Source: Bacteriovorax sp. BAL6_X | Lineage (GTDB): Bacteria > Bdellovibrionota > Bacteriovoracia > Bacteriovoracales > Bacteriovoracaceae | Direction: 5' to 3' | DNA length: 64,000 nucleotides | Assembly (NCBI RefSeq): GCF_000443995.1 | Contig: NZ_AUMC01000003.1 | Location: 248,001 to 312,000, forward strand | Part shown: positions 36,027-45,380 of the stretch, piece after piece | Layout of the letters: every line of letters starts with the position of its first letter | How positions within the stretch are numbered: the first letter of the stretch is position 1 | The notes under the pieces: model-generated | The model's input: only the letters and a program-made list of their open reading frames with translations | Databases searched by the model: none | Told to the model about the DNA's origin: nothing | Made by a program: the position numbers and the translations under genes

Positions 36027-36833
36027 TTATAAATTATCAGTTTCAAATTTGTTTGAATAATAAACGTTCTTCATTAGATTATTTTTTATTACTAAACTTC
36101 TTTTCGCATAATCAGTTCTTGGAAACTGCTCAATGATCTCATTATAAAGAGGTAACGCCTTTTTACTTTCTCCAAGAGAGCGATAAATCTCTGCAAGTTC
36201 AAACTTAGGTGCAATTTCTTTTTTACACTCACCAGTTGTTGCAATATTTAAATTCTTAATAGCATCTTTAATATTTCCATCTTTCTTGTAAATCATGGCA
36301 AGTTGAAATGGAGCCGGACAATAGTCTAAAGTATAGCCTATTACTTGTTGAAGGTATTTTATGGCCGCTTCTTTATTTCCTTTCTTTAGTTCAATTAGAG
36401 ATAGGTTGTACTTTACTCGGTAGTTGTAGCGATAGATAAGATCTTTAAGAACAACTTTATACTGCTCTTCGGCCTTATTATAGTCACCTTCCTTGAAGTA
36501 GATTGAAGCGATGTTATTTCTGGCATCAGAGTTCTTATTATCTACTTCAATTGCTTGTTTGAAATAGAACTTAGCTTTTTCAGGTCTATTTTTGAAATAA
36601 TAAGCAAGACCAAGATTGTTTAGCGTCTTTGTATCATTCGGCTTTAATTGGTTGGCGTTCTCTAAGGCTTCAAGTGCTTGAGAGTAATCCTTATCAATCA
36701 TCTTTTGAGTGCCATATGTATAGAAGAGTTCTGCTTTTTTCAACTGTTCAGATTTCTGACTTGAAGAACAAGAAGTTGTCATGATTCCAATTAATGTTGC
36801 AAATAGAAAAGTAACTGTTGTCTGTTTCATCAT
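36027..36833 (-). CDS. TPR-repeat lipoprotein (PilF/PilW-like)
   Basis: A 268-residue lipoprotein: signal peptide with lipobox MTTSC near residue 22. Tandem TPR motifs follow (FYTYGTQKMIDKDYSQALEALENANQLKPND, TLNNLGLAYYFKNRPEKAKFYFKQAIEV, ARNNIASIYFKEGDYNKAEEQY), with further TPRs to the end. PilF/PilW proteins of this layout help localise or assemble the type IV pilus secretin in the outer membrane. The order rlmN/rlmD-pilF-rodZ is similar to the conserved proteobacterial arrangement, which supports but does not prove the role. The stop is 16 bases before the rodZ-like start. Confidence 0.8.
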   Translation of the reverse strand: MMKQTTVTFLFATLIGIMTTSCSSSQKSEQLKKAELFYTYGTQKMIDKDYSQALEALENANQLKPNDTKTLNNLGLAYYFKNRPEKAKFYFKQAIEVDNKNSDARNNIASIYFKEGDYNKAEEQYKVVLKDLIYRYNYRVKYNLSLIELKKGNKEAAIKYLQQVIGYTLDYCPAPFQLAMIYKKDGNIKDAIKNLNIATTGECKKEIAPKFELAEIYRSLGESKKALPLYNEIIEQFPRTDYAKRSLVIKNNLMKNVYYSNKFETDNL

Positions 36834-36927
36834 TTCACCAAAAACGTTAGATTAAAAAGAGAATATACTCTTTAATTGTAATGGCATTCAGCGTCCATTA
36901 CAATGTTAATCTAAGAGCTTACAATCG

Positions 36928-38076
36928 TTACCTATGTTTAAAGAAGATAACTGATTCAAAATGTCGGGTACCTGGGAAGAAGTCGAACATGTGGGCTTCT
37001 TCAATAAGATAATTGTTAAGAATTTTATGAGTATCTCGGGCAAGTGTTTGATTATTACAGCTCACATATACGATATAATTTGGATTAAGTACCTTAGTAA
37101 ATTCATCAATATTTTTAAGGCCACTTCGAGGTGGATCAATAACGAGTAGATCGATATCTTTTATATTATAGGCTTGAAGCTTAGATACGGCCGCTTGATC
37201 ATAAATATCGAGCTCACAATACTCCTGATAATCTTTATTTTGTAACTGAATATATTTTGACGCAGTAGCATCCATAACAATCGTTCGATGAGAAAGGGAT
37301 TTTGTTATATTCCCATTTCCTCCGAATAGGTCGACTGTAATTGAAGAGTCACTTGTTACACTTTTCATTTTTTCATTAACTAATTTTAATAAGCGTTCAT
37401 TCATTGGCGGGTTTACTTGAAGAAATCCCTCCGCAGAATAATAAGAGTCAAAAGTTTTTAAGATCTTTCCATCACGTTGGAATAACTCAATATGTCCCTT
37501 TGATTTCTTTGCTTCACCCTGCCAATTGTCATGTAAGTTAGCTAACTCATTATTGATATCATCATTTGCCATTAAACATTTTTTAATAGAAGTGATTTTT
37601 GAATTTGAGTCATTAAAGAAACCAAGTGTGCCATATTTCTTATTGTAATGAAGCTGAATACGATTTCGATAATGGTAGCGATCACTTGCTTTGTGAATAA
37701 CTAGTGAATCACTAAGGTCAATCTTAAATTGTCGATGGAAATTGTCGAGATAAGCCTTTTTCTTAAATTCAATTTCATTCTCATAACTAGTATGTAAGAA
37801 GTGACATCCTCCGCATTCGTTATAATAAGGACATTCTGAATCGGTACGTAATTGAGACTTCTTAGTTAACTCAGTTAAACTTGCAAACTGAATACTTTTC
37901 TTAGACTTGTAGACAAGGGCCTTTCCTTCTTCTCCTGGTAGAGTTTTTTGGATAAAGGTAATTCCATTTAATTTTGAAACGCCTTGACCAAGAGAGTCGA
38001 GGTGTTCGACTTTGAAGTTCACTGGGAAATCTTTTGGAAACTTGATCTGTTTGTTTGGTTTCTTCTTTTTAGTCAT
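36928..38076 (-). CDS. rlmD: RlmD/RumA-like 23S rRNA (uracil-C5)-methyltransferase
   Basis: A 382-residue protein of the TrmA/RumA family. An N-terminal TRAM-like RNA-binding region (NFKVEHLDSLGQGVSKLNGITFIQKTLPGEEG) precedes an iron-sulfur cluster motif CPYYNECGGCHFLHTSY. The SAM-binding motif is LFGGNGNITKSL, the DPPRSGL motif is intact, and the catalytic motif VSCNNQTLARD contains the nucleophilic Cys. It transfers a methyl group to U1939 (RlmD) or U747 (RlmC) of 23S rRNA; the exact target is uncertain. Its start lies only 8 bases from the divergent ktrB-like start, so each promoter must lie inside the other gene. Confidence 0.85.
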   Translation of the reverse strand: MTKKKKPNKQIKFPKDFPVNFKVEHLDSLGQGVSKLNGITFIQKTLPGEEGKALVYKSKKSIQFASLTELTKKSQLRTDSECPYYNECGGCHFLHTSYENEIEFKKKAYLDNFHRQFKIDLSDSLVIHKASDRYHYRNRIQLHYNKKYGTLGFFNDSNSKITSIKKCLMANDDINNELANLHDNWQGEAKKSKGHIELFQRDGKILKTFDSYYSAEGFLQVNPPMNERLLKLVNEKMKSVTSDSSITVDLFGGNGNITKSLSHRTIVMDATASKYIQLQNKDYQEYCELDIYDQAAVSKLQAYNIKDIDLLVIDPPRSGLKNIDEFTKVLNPNYIVYVSCNNQTLARDTHKILNNYLIEEAHMFDFFPGTRHFESVIFFKHR

Positions 38077-38084
38077 AGGAAAAT

Positions 38085-39872
38085 ATGTCTCAATCTGCTA
38101 TAAGTATCAACTTAGCTAAATTAGTAATATTATTAAATAATATGGCATCATTATTACAAAAATTGTCATTCCTGTTTGAACTTTTTTTCAACGGTAGTTT
38201 TATCCTCTTATTCACTCTCTTTGATAATAAGAAGGTCCCTGCCAGTTGGAATCAAAAGTTTATCGTGAATACCCTAGACTTAATGGTTTGGGTAGTCCCA
38301 ATTGCTATTGCTTTAACGGTTATTAAGAACATGATTGAAGCAAAGAATGGTGAAGACTTTTTTCGTCGCTATTCATTTTCATTACTAGTATTTATCCCAA
38401 CACTAATTACTTGGGGTGACTTAAAGTTTACATATCTATTAGCGAGTGCTCACTTACTCTCAACAATCTTATCTTTATATGATGATGGGGGAGAGACAAC
38501 AAATCGGGAATATAAGAACCGATTTGATACGCTCTTTAGTAAAATAAAATTAACTTCTGCTCAGCTTGTACTCTTCACATTTGGTGGGGTTATTTTAGCT
38601 GGAACATTACTACTAATGCTTCCTCTATCTGCTGCGGATGGAGTCAGTATTAGTTTTGTAGACGCTCTTTTTACTGCAACCTCCGCAACATGTGTAACAG
38701 GTCTTTCCACACTTGGAACAAATACAAGTTTTAGTATTGTGGGACAACTTGTTATTTTAGGATTGATTCAAATTGGTGGGCTTTCCATCATGACTTTATA
38801 CTCTTCGATGGCCATCGTTCTTGGACGATCGATGAAGATGAAAGATCGTATCATCATGCAAGACCTTCTCGATGTCTCTTCGCTTGAAGAACTCTTTGCC
38901 ATGATTATCAATATTGTAAAGTACACTTTCATTATTGAACTTTGGGGAGCAATCATTCTAACGATTGGTTTTACTTTTGAAGGCTTTGAATTTGGTCAGG
39001 CAATGTACTACGGATTCTTCCATAGTGTTTCTGCTTTTTGTAACGCAGGCTTTGCTCTCTTTGATAACTCTCTAGAAAACTACGCAACTAATCCGTTAAT
39101 TCACGGAACAATAGCTATCCTGATCTCTCTTGGTGGGATTGGCTTTATTGCTCTTAAGGAGTTAAAGGAAGTTGTCACGAGAGAAAAGACTATTGTCAGA
39201 CTGGGAATGCACACAAAAGTCGTTCTCATTACTTCGCTTGCTCTAACTGTTGGTGGAGCAATCTTTATCTTCTTTGGAGAGTTCCTTGGTGCCCTTGATG
39301 GCTATAACCTTTGGGAGAAAATTCAAATATCTGTCTTCCAGTCGATTACTTTAAGAACGGCCGGGTTTAATACGATTCCACTAACAAATCTCCACTCATA
39401 TACGATTTATATGATGGCCATGTTTATGTTCATTGGTGGCTCTCCCGGTTCAACCGCCGGTGGGGTAAAGACAACAACTCTTGCAATTTTAGTGCAATCT
39501 ATAATTTCAACACTTAAAGGTGACAAGAACGTTATGATGTTTGATCGTAAGATCGCAGGCCCTGTTGTTGTTAAGGCAACTGCGCTAATGTTCATCTCTA
39601 TTGTTGTTTCAACATCATTTATTTTTGTCATGATGAAGATAGAGCCAAACCAAAACTTTCTGCCTCTCTTCTTTGAAGTATTGAGTGCTGGGGGAACTGT
39701 AGGGCTTACACTTGGAGTTACTCCATTTTTAACTGTCGCGGGAAAAATTGCGATTTCGATGCTAATGCTTATTGGACGTATTGGCCCTCTCACTTTAATC
39801 TTAGCTATTGGTGAGAGACAGAAATACTCAGGTAAATTAGACTATCCTGACGGACGAATAATGATTGGTTAA
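38085..39872 (+). CDS. ktrB: KtrB/TrkH-type potassium transporter with extra N-terminal helices
   Basis: A 595-residue membrane protein. The four selectivity-filter repeats of the Trk/Ktr fold are visible: SATCVTGLSTL, VSAFCNAGFALF, TLRTAGFNTI and SAGGTVGLTLG, together with GGSPGSTAGGVKTTT. This is the K+-conducting subunit. Standard KtrB is about 450 residues; here about 150 N-terminal residues with three or four additional hydrophobic segments precede the first filter repeat. The ATG at 38085 has an AGGAAA upstream; a shorter start at 38142 would not remove the extension. It is followed at 20 bases by the RCK-domain subunit, the usual Ktr pairing. Confidence 0.9.
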   Translation: MSQSAISINLAKLVILLNNMASLLQKLSFLFELFFNGSFILLFTLFDNKKVPASWNQKFIVNTLDLMVWVVPIAIALTVIKNMIEAKNGEDFFRRYSFSLLVFIPTLITWGDLKFTYLLASAHLLSTILSLYDDGGETTNREYKNRFDTLFSKIKLTSAQLVLFTFGGVILAGTLLLMLPLSAADGVSISFVDALFTATSATCVTGLSTLGTNTSFSIVGQLVILGLIQIGGLSIMTLYSSMAIVLGRSMKMKDRIIMQDLLDVSSLEELFAMIINIVKYTFIIELWGAIILTIGFTFEGFEFGQAMYYGFFHSVSAFCNAGFALFDNSLENYATNPLIHGTIAILISLGGIGFIALKELKEVVTREKTIVRLGMHTKVVLITSLALTVGGAIFIFFGEFLGALDGYNLWEKIQISVFQSITLRTAGFNTIPLTNLHSYTIYMMAMFMFIGGSPGSTAGGVKTTTLAILVQSIISTLKGDKNVMMFDRKIAGPVVVKATALMFISIVVSTSFIFVMMKIEPNQNFLPLFFEVLSAGGTVGLTLGVTPFLTVAGKIAISMLMLIGRIGPLTLILAIGERQKYSGKLDYPDGRIMIG

Positions 39873-39892
39873 AATTAAATAAAGGATTTTAT

Positions 39893-40588
39893 ATGCTAGT
39901 TGCTGTTATCGGGCTAGGGACATTTGGTGCAAAAACTGCTGTCGGACTATTTGAAAAAGGTGCCGAGGTAATTGCTATTGATAAGAATGATGAGCTCGTT
40001 GATAAAATTAAAGACCGAACAACTCACGCTGTTGCACTTGATGTAACAGATGAGAGATCGCTTCGATCAGTAAATATTTCTGACGTTGATACAGCAGTTG
40101 TGGCCATTGGGGATAATATTCAAATGTCGATTATGGCCGTTACGATGCTTCGAAAACTTGGAGTTGGTCGTGTAATTGCCCGTGCTACCTCAAAACTCCA
40201 TGAGCACGTTTTACATGAAATTGGTGCTTCTGAAATTATTAAAGTTGAAGAGGAGATGGGAGAGATTGTTGCTTCTAAGATTATTGCTCCACACGTTCTC
40301 CAGCGCTACAACTTTGCAGCAGGTTATTCAATTGTCGAGCTAAAGCTTGGGAAGAAGTTTGAAGGTAAAACTCTTGTTGAGAGTAAGATTCGTCAAAACT
40401 ATTCACTTAATATCGTTGCCCTTCAAAAGAAGGTTCCATATATCACTGAAGATGGTAAGTCCGCTTATCGTATGGAGATTAATGATTGTCCGATGCCGAT
40501 GGATATTATCGAATCAGATGACATCGTTGTTCTTGTCGGAAGTGAGAAAAACTTTAATAAACTTTTTGCTGATCTTGAGGATGCATAA
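39893..40588 (+). CDS. ktrA: KtrA/TrkA-type RCK regulatory subunit
   Basis: A 231-residue cytoplasmic protein with an N-terminal Rossmann domain (VIGLGTFGAKTAVGLFEKGAEVIAIDKNDE, GxGxxG intact). The conserved RCK phrase ARATSKLHEHVLHEIGASEIIKVEEEMG and a C-terminal RCK_C domain follow. One RCK unit, as in KtrA (TrkA has two). It binds ATP/ADP or NAD(H) and gates the KtrB channel ring. It sits between ktrB and a HAMP/PAS protein, apparently one operon. Confidence 0.93.
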   Translation: MLVAVIGLGTFGAKTAVGLFEKGAEVIAIDKNDELVDKIKDRTTHAVALDVTDERSLRSVNISDVDTAVVAIGDNIQMSIMAVTMLRKLGVGRVIARATSKLHEHVLHEIGASEIIKVEEEMGEIVASKIIAPHVLQRYNFAAGYSIVELKLGKKFEGKTLVESKIRQNYSLNIVALQKKVPYITEDGKSAYRMEINDCPMPMDIIESDDIVVLVGSEKNFNKLFADLEDA

Positions 40589-40618
40589 GTCTTTAACGTC
40601 GCATAAAGGGGAATAACT

Positions 40619-41851
40619 TTGAATTTATCACTAAGAAACCGAGTCGCATGGAGTTTTTCATTTGCCGCAGCTGTGGTAATCCTACTTGCGTTTATCGTTT
40701 TTTATCATTTAAATAATCTGAATAAAGAAATTGAGTCGATAACAGATCGTTCTAATAAAGTAACTCTTATTACTGACGAAGTTAGGATTTCGGCCGTTGC
40801 GATTCTAAAGAATCAAAGAAGAATTCTAACGAAGAAGCCTACTCCAGAAATGGTTGAAAGGATTCTAAATCTTTGTGAATCATTTACATCGCAACTTCAA
40901 AGACTGGATACTCACTATGATGAGCCTGAAGTTAAAAAGATTATTGGACAGATGCTCTCTTATACAGACTCTCTGAAAGTTATTCTAAGTAAAGCATCCT
41001 TATTCCATCGAAATAATATTGGAATGACTTCTATTGGGGAGCTTGCGGACAAAATCCTTGATGCTTTCTCCGAATTTCAAGATATTCAGTATTACCAAAA
41101 TGTTGAAAGAGAAGAGAAGATTAAGGGTATTATCAACGAAACAAAACGTAAGATGATGATTACTCTTATCATCGCATTTCTGTGGACAATAATTTTAGGT
41201 TTAGTAATTCCTGGAAAGATAGCTCTGCCATTTAAGAAAATTAAGGATGCAATTCGTGAGCTTCAAGATTGTAACTTTGATGTGTCCATTTATTACTCCC
41301 AAGATGACGAGATTGGTGAAATTGCCCAAGAGATGAATAAGATGATTCACTCTTTTAAGAAATTTGAAGAATTACGTGCGGATAAGATTGTTGTTGAGAA
41401 TAGAAAATTTGATGTACTCGCCAATATGGTTAAAAGGCCGGTTCTTTTAACAAATGCCAAGGGTGAGCTGATGTATATGAATAATCAGATTTACCAACTT
41501 CTTCAGGTTCAATCTGAGGATACAATTGGTAAGGTGATGACTGACTCAATTATTCCGCAGTGTATTATTGAGACCTATGAGCTTGCCATTAAGCGTCGTT
41601 CAAAGATTGAAAACCAGGAAATCAAAATCGCTAAGCGCGATGACTCAACTAAATCAGATAAAGAAGTTGGGGATAAGATTTCAGTAAAGGTTGATATTGA
41701 AGGTGATGAAGTTACCGAGGAACAGGAAGAGGCCGAGGAAGTCGTTGAATATATTTATGAAGGCTATGCGTCAGTTATTCCAATTCGTGGACGCGACTCG
41801 TCACTGGATTATTACCTTATGGTAATGTCTAAACAAGTTGAGGCATCATAA
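40619..41851 (+). CDS. Membrane HAMP/PAS sensor protein without output domain
   Basis: A 410-residue product from a TTG at 40619 (AAGGGGAA 5 bases upstream). It has two membrane segments (residues about 12-32 and 178-200) flanking a helical extracytoplasmic region of about 145 residues, then a HAMP linker (PGKIALPFKKIKDAIRELQ...DDEIGEIAQEMNKMI). A short coiled coil and a PAS-like domain follow (MVKRPVLLTNAKGELMYMNNQIYQLLQV). The C-terminal part is acidic (VTEEQEEAEEVVEY). There is no kinase, GGDEF, methyl-accepting or phosphatase domain. Position right after ktrAB suggests it senses a membrane or ionic state and acts by protein contact; that is inference. Confidence 0.8.
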   Translation: MNLSLRNRVAWSFSFAAAVVILLAFIVFYHLNNLNKEIESITDRSNKVTLITDEVRISAVAILKNQRRILTKKPTPEMVERILNLCESFTSQLQRLDTHYDEPEVKKIIGQMLSYTDSLKVILSKASLFHRNNIGMTSIGELADKILDAFSEFQDIQYYQNVEREEKIKGIINETKRKMMITLIIAFLWTIILGLVIPGKIALPFKKIKDAIRELQDCNFDVSIYYSQDDEIGEIAQEMNKMIHSFKKFEELRADKIVVENRKFDVLANMVKRPVLLTNAKGELMYMNNQIYQLLQVQSEDTIGKVMTDSIIPQCIIETYELAIKRRSKIENQEIKIAKRDDSTKSDKEVGDKISVKVDIEGDEVTEEQEEAEEVVEYIYEGYASVIPIRGRDSSLDYYLMVMSKQVEAS

Positions 41852-41940
41852 GTATTTAGGTGCCTCAAAACACTCGAAAATATAGTTATCCCTAGAAATC
41901 TGTGCTATGATTCGTGGAATTTAGCGGAGTTATAGATACA

Positions 41941-43764
41941 ATGATTGATAGGAAACTAATTCGAAATTTTTCCATTATTGCCCATATTGACCACGGGAAG
42001 TCGACACTTGCAGATCGATTAATTGAAAAAACAGGTTCAATTACTGATCGCGAGAAATCTGATCGTATTCTCGATAATATGGAACTTGAAAAAGAGCGTG
42101 GGATTACAATTAAGGCCCAGACTGTGCGCTTAAATTACAAGGCCCGTGATGGACAGACTTACTACCTAAATATCATCGATACTCCGGGGCACGTTGACTT
42201 TTCATATGAGGTTTCGAGGTCTCTTGCTTCTTGTGATGGAGCACTTCTTGTTGTTGATGCTTCTCAAGGTGTGGAAGCACAGACTCTTGCCAATGTTTAT
42301 ATGGCCATTGAAAATGATCTTGAAATTATGCCTGTACTGAACAAGATCGACCTTCCTCATGCAGACGCGGATCGTGTAAAGCAAGAAATTGAAGATGTTG
42401 TAGGAATTGAGGCTTTAGATGCTGATGAAGTATCTGCAAAGTCAGGTCTAGGCGTTGAAGACCTCCTTGAATCTATTGTTGAAAAAATTCCATGCCCGAA
42501 AGGTGATCCAAATAAAGACCTTCAAGGTTTAATTTTTGATTCGTGGTTTGACCCGTATCAAGGTGTAATCTTCTTACTGAGAGTTGTTGAAGGTACAATT
42601 AATAAGAAAGATATGATCTATCTTAAGAACTCTGATCAAGAGTATGAGGTTCTTAAGCTTGCTGTGAATACTCCATTTTTTACTGAGGTAAAAGAACTCG
42701 GTGCCGGTGAAGTAGGAATGGTAATATGTGGTATCAAAAATATCCGTGATGTAAAAGTTGGGGATACAGTTATCAATGCCAAGAAGAAAGATACACCAAG
42801 TTTAGGTGGATACGAAGAAGTAAAGCCAATGGTTTTTTGTGGTATCTTCCCAGTCGAGTCTAATGATTATGAAGTGTTAAAAGATGCACTTGAAAAGCTA
42901 GCTCTTAACGACTCTTCATTTACATATGAACCTGAAACTTCTCAGGCCCTAGGTTTTGGATTCCGTTGTGGTTTCCTAGGCCTTCTACACATGAATATTA
43001 TTCAAGAAAGACTAGAGCGTGAATTTAGTTTAAATTTAATTTCAACAGCACCTTCTGTGTCTTATAAAGTAAAGATGAATGATGGTGAGATTGTTGAAGT
43101 TGATAACCCTTCAATGATGCCAGAGCCTGGTAAATTTGAAGAGATTACTGAGCCAATCGTTTCAATTTCAATTCACGTACCAAATGAATATGTAGGGAAG
43201 ATCATTCGTCTTTGTGAAGAAAAACGCGGTATTCAAACAGATATGAAATATATTACGGAAGAGCGTGTACAAGTGACTTACGACCTTCCTCTTAGTGAAA
43301 TGGTTTTTGACTTCTACGATAAGTTAAAAAGTTATACTAAGGGATACGCATCAATGGACTATGACTTTAAAGGTTACGAGCCTTCGAAGTTAGTTAAGGT
43401 TGATGTACTACTTAATAGTGAAAAAGTTGATGCGCTATCAATTATTTGTCATGTTGATAACGCTTATTATAAGGGACGAGATCTTGTTGGTCGTTTAAGA
43501 AAGATTATTGATCGTCAACAATTTGATATTGCCATCCAGGCCGCAATTGGTGCTAAAATTGTTGCTCGTGAGACTGTTAAGGCACTTCGTAAGAACGTAC
43601 TTGCTAAGTGTTATGGTGGTGACGTTTCAAGAAAGAGAAAGCTTCTTGAAAAACAAAAAGAAGGTAAGAAGAGAATGAAGATGGTTGGATCTGTTGAGGT
43701 TCCACAGGAAGCATTCTTGGCCGTACTTGCTGTAGATGAAGACAGTAGTGGTGGGAAAAAATAA
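41941..43764 (+). CDS. lepA: Elongation factor 4 (LepA)
   Basis: A 607-residue translational GTPase. G1 is [16 protein letters not shown], followed by [13 protein letters not shown]3 [12 protein letters not shown] and G4 LNKIDLP. It has the LepA-specific C-terminal domain ([51 protein letters not shown]). The frame is open to a GTG at 41914, but the family start (IRNFSIIAH after a few residues) favours the ATG at 41941. GGAG is 11 bases upstream, a little far. LepA acts on ribosomes during initiation or back-translocation. The next gene begins 2 bases after its stop. Confidence 0.96.
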   Translation: MIDRKLIRNFSIIAHIDHGKSTLADRLIEKTGSITDREKSDRILDNMELEKERGITIKAQTVRLNYKARDGQTYYLNIIDTPGHVDFSYEVSRSLASCDGALLVVDASQGVEAQTLANVYMAIENDLEIMPVLNKIDLPHADADRVKQEIEDVVGIEALDADEVSAKSGLGVEDLLESIVEKIPCPKGDPNKDLQGLIFDSWFDPYQGVIFLLRVVEGTINKKDMIYLKNSDQEYEVLKLAVNTPFFTEVKELGAGEVGMVICGIKNIRDVKVGDTVINAKKKDTPSLGGYEEVKPMVFCGIFPVESNDYEVLKDALEKLALNDSSFTYEPETSQALGFGFRCGFLGLLHMNIIQERLEREFSLNLISTAPSVSYKVKMNDGEIVEVDNPSMMPEPGKFEEITEPIVSISIHVPNEYVGKIIRLCEEKRGIQTDMKYITEERVQVTYDLPLSEMVFDFYDKLKSYTKGYASMDYDFKGYEPSKLVKVDVLLNSEKVDALSIICHVDNAYYKGRDLVGRLRKIIDRQQFDIAIQAAIGAKIVARETVKALRKNVLAKCYGGDVSRKRKLLEKQKEGKKRMKMVGSVEVPQEAFLAVLAVDEDSSGGKK

Positions 43765-43766
43765 AC

Positions 43767-44384
43767 ATGGAAGAATTGAGAAGTATTTTAGATGATGCTG
43801 TAACGAAGTTTTCGTCAAATGAATACTATGACAAATTAAGGTCAGCAAAAGAAGAATACTTCAAGCTTGCTGGTAAGTTATCTGAAGAAGATGAAGACTA
43901 CGAATCTCGCATGAATGGTTTCGTCTATTGGTATATCACTCAGCGTGACTTCGATGATAATGGGCCATTAATTAAGAAATTTGTAAATGAAATCTCAATT
44001 GAAGAGAATCAAAAAGATTCAATGTTAGGTATTAACCACTCTCTTTTTGAATACCGTGGACAAAACCTTTTTAAAAAGCATGTCTTTAAAGACATTCTTC
44101 ACAATACAAAATTCTACATTCCTAAAAATGAGTTTACATTACAACTTGTAAAGGATGACTTATTTATTGCCCGTACAATTAGTTATGAGGGTAAGACAAT
44201 GCTACTTGATGATATTTCTGTTCTTCCATATGATGCGAGAGGGCCTCTCGTTAAGGAATCAAAAAAAGTCAGAAAGCTAAATGATCGTAAAAGAGATATG
44301 CAATTTCTTTTAAGAATTGAGTCCCTTAAAACAAAATGGCGTCAATACGGTCATATCGATCCGAAAAAGATTTTTGTTTTTTAG
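43767..44384 (+). CDS. Protein of unknown function, coupled to lepA
   Basis: A 205-residue cytoplasmic, charged protein (EELRSILDDAVTKFSSNEYYDKLRSAKEEYFKLAGK at the start) with a run of negatively charged residues and a basic C-terminus (KESKKVRKLNDRKRDMQFLLRIESLKTKWRQYG). The ATG lies 2 bases past the lepA stop, so translation is probably coupled. No known domain recognised. Its basic tail could contact RNA or ribosome, but nothing proves it. The stop interlocks with the convergent 44381-45319 gene (TTAG). Confidence 0.72.
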   Translation: MEELRSILDDAVTKFSSNEYYDKLRSAKEEYFKLAGKLSEEDEDYESRMNGFVYWYITQRDFDDNGPLIKKFVNEISIEENQKDSMLGINHSLFEYRGQNLFKKHVFKDILHNTKFYIPKNEFTLQLVKDDLFIARTISYEGKTMLLDDISVLPYDARGPLVKESKKVRKLNDRKRDMQFLLRIESLKTKWRQYGHIDPKKIFVF

Positions 44385-45319
44385 ATCTTATAGGAAATGG
44401 CCAAGGATATTATCGTTCCTTCGAAGTTACTTGTGTCATTTGAATAGTTGAAGAACTTCATTTTACCGTTTAGCCCAAAGGTATTTTTAAAAAAATAGTC
44501 TACAGAGAGAGTTACTTTACTACCGGAATATTCCTCTTCGTTTTCATTTTTTGCAAAAATTGTATTTGCATAAATGAGATTCATATCAAGCGCTCTAAAA
44601 TGTAAACCTAGCCCTAGCATACCTTGGTATAGATTATTTTGATTAAATGATAGCTTATTACTACTTAAAGTAGAGGTTTTAATAGTTTGAAAGTTTTCGC
44701 TATTTAAACCAATTGAAAAAGAAATTGTTTGATTTGTTGAGGAGAATATTCTGTCTAGAATTGTTAATTCGTAATCCGACAAGTTCTCATCTATTTCTTG
44801 GTTGCTTCCTTCTAAAGTGATCTCACTAAGTTTAGTATAGCTAGCAGTAAACTCGAGTCTATTATTATCAGAAAGGTAAGCTAAATATTCAATTTCAAGA
44901 CTTGGTGAAAAATTGACCTGGTACTTTGCTTCAATATTTGAAAGATATGTTTGATTATAAATTCTGTTTGAGAAGCCAGCCTTTAAGACTAGTTGGGTAC
45001 TCCGATCTTTACTCTCTTCAATATACTGAGCATTTAATGGTTCTGCATACTTCCACGAAAGAGCAGGAGAATAGGGACTTGTCAGGTAAATCGACTGTCC
45101 GGCCCTCGGTCCTTCTATGGAGTCAATGTGCTGATTCCAGTCCTTAAGTTGTGCTGCAAAATCACTAATGTGCCCATCCTTATATTCTTCATATTTTTTT
45201 GCAACTTCGCTCCAACTAGTATCATTCTTAAATCTAACTGTTTTTGGTTCTTGTGAAAGAGCAAAGGTAGTTAAGCTCAATATAAATGTAAATAAAGTAA
45301 ATACAGATCTAAGCATCAT
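44381..45319 (-). CDS. Secreted protein: LysM-like N-terminal module plus beta-barrel
   Basis: A 312-residue product with a signal peptide (FTLFTFILSLTTFALS). Residues about 25-80 (TVRFKNDTSWSEVAKKYEEY...LKDWNQHIDSIEGPRAGQSIYLTSPY) have the length and 'W..VA..Y ... W N ... i ... aGq.iyl' pattern of a LysM-type module. The remaining 220 residues are alternating beta strands rich in Ser, Asn, Tyr and Leu, consistent with an outer-membrane barrel of 10-12 strands, ending in AISYKI. The combination would attach an outer-membrane protein to peptidoglycan. The LysM call is by eye and moderate. Confidence 0.65.
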   Translation of the reverse strand: MMLRSVFTLFTFILSLTTFALSQEPKTVRFKNDTSWSEVAKKYEEYKDGHISDFAAQLKDWNQHIDSIEGPRAGQSIYLTSPYSPALSWKYAEPLNAQYIEESKDRSTQLVLKAGFSNRIYNQTYLSNIEAKYQVNFSPSLEIEYLAYLSDNNRLEFTASYTKLSEITLEGSNQEIDENLSDYELTILDRIFSSTNQTISFSIGLNSENFQTIKTSTLSSNKLSFNQNNLYQGMLGLGLHFRALDMNLIYANTIFAKNENEEEYSGSKVTLSVDYFFKNTFGLNGKMKFFNYSNDTSNFEGTIISLAISYKI

Positions 45320-45380
45320 TTTCTCCGTTAAACAAATTTTATCATATAAGAATGATTATGTAAGACGAAGAAATTTTTAT

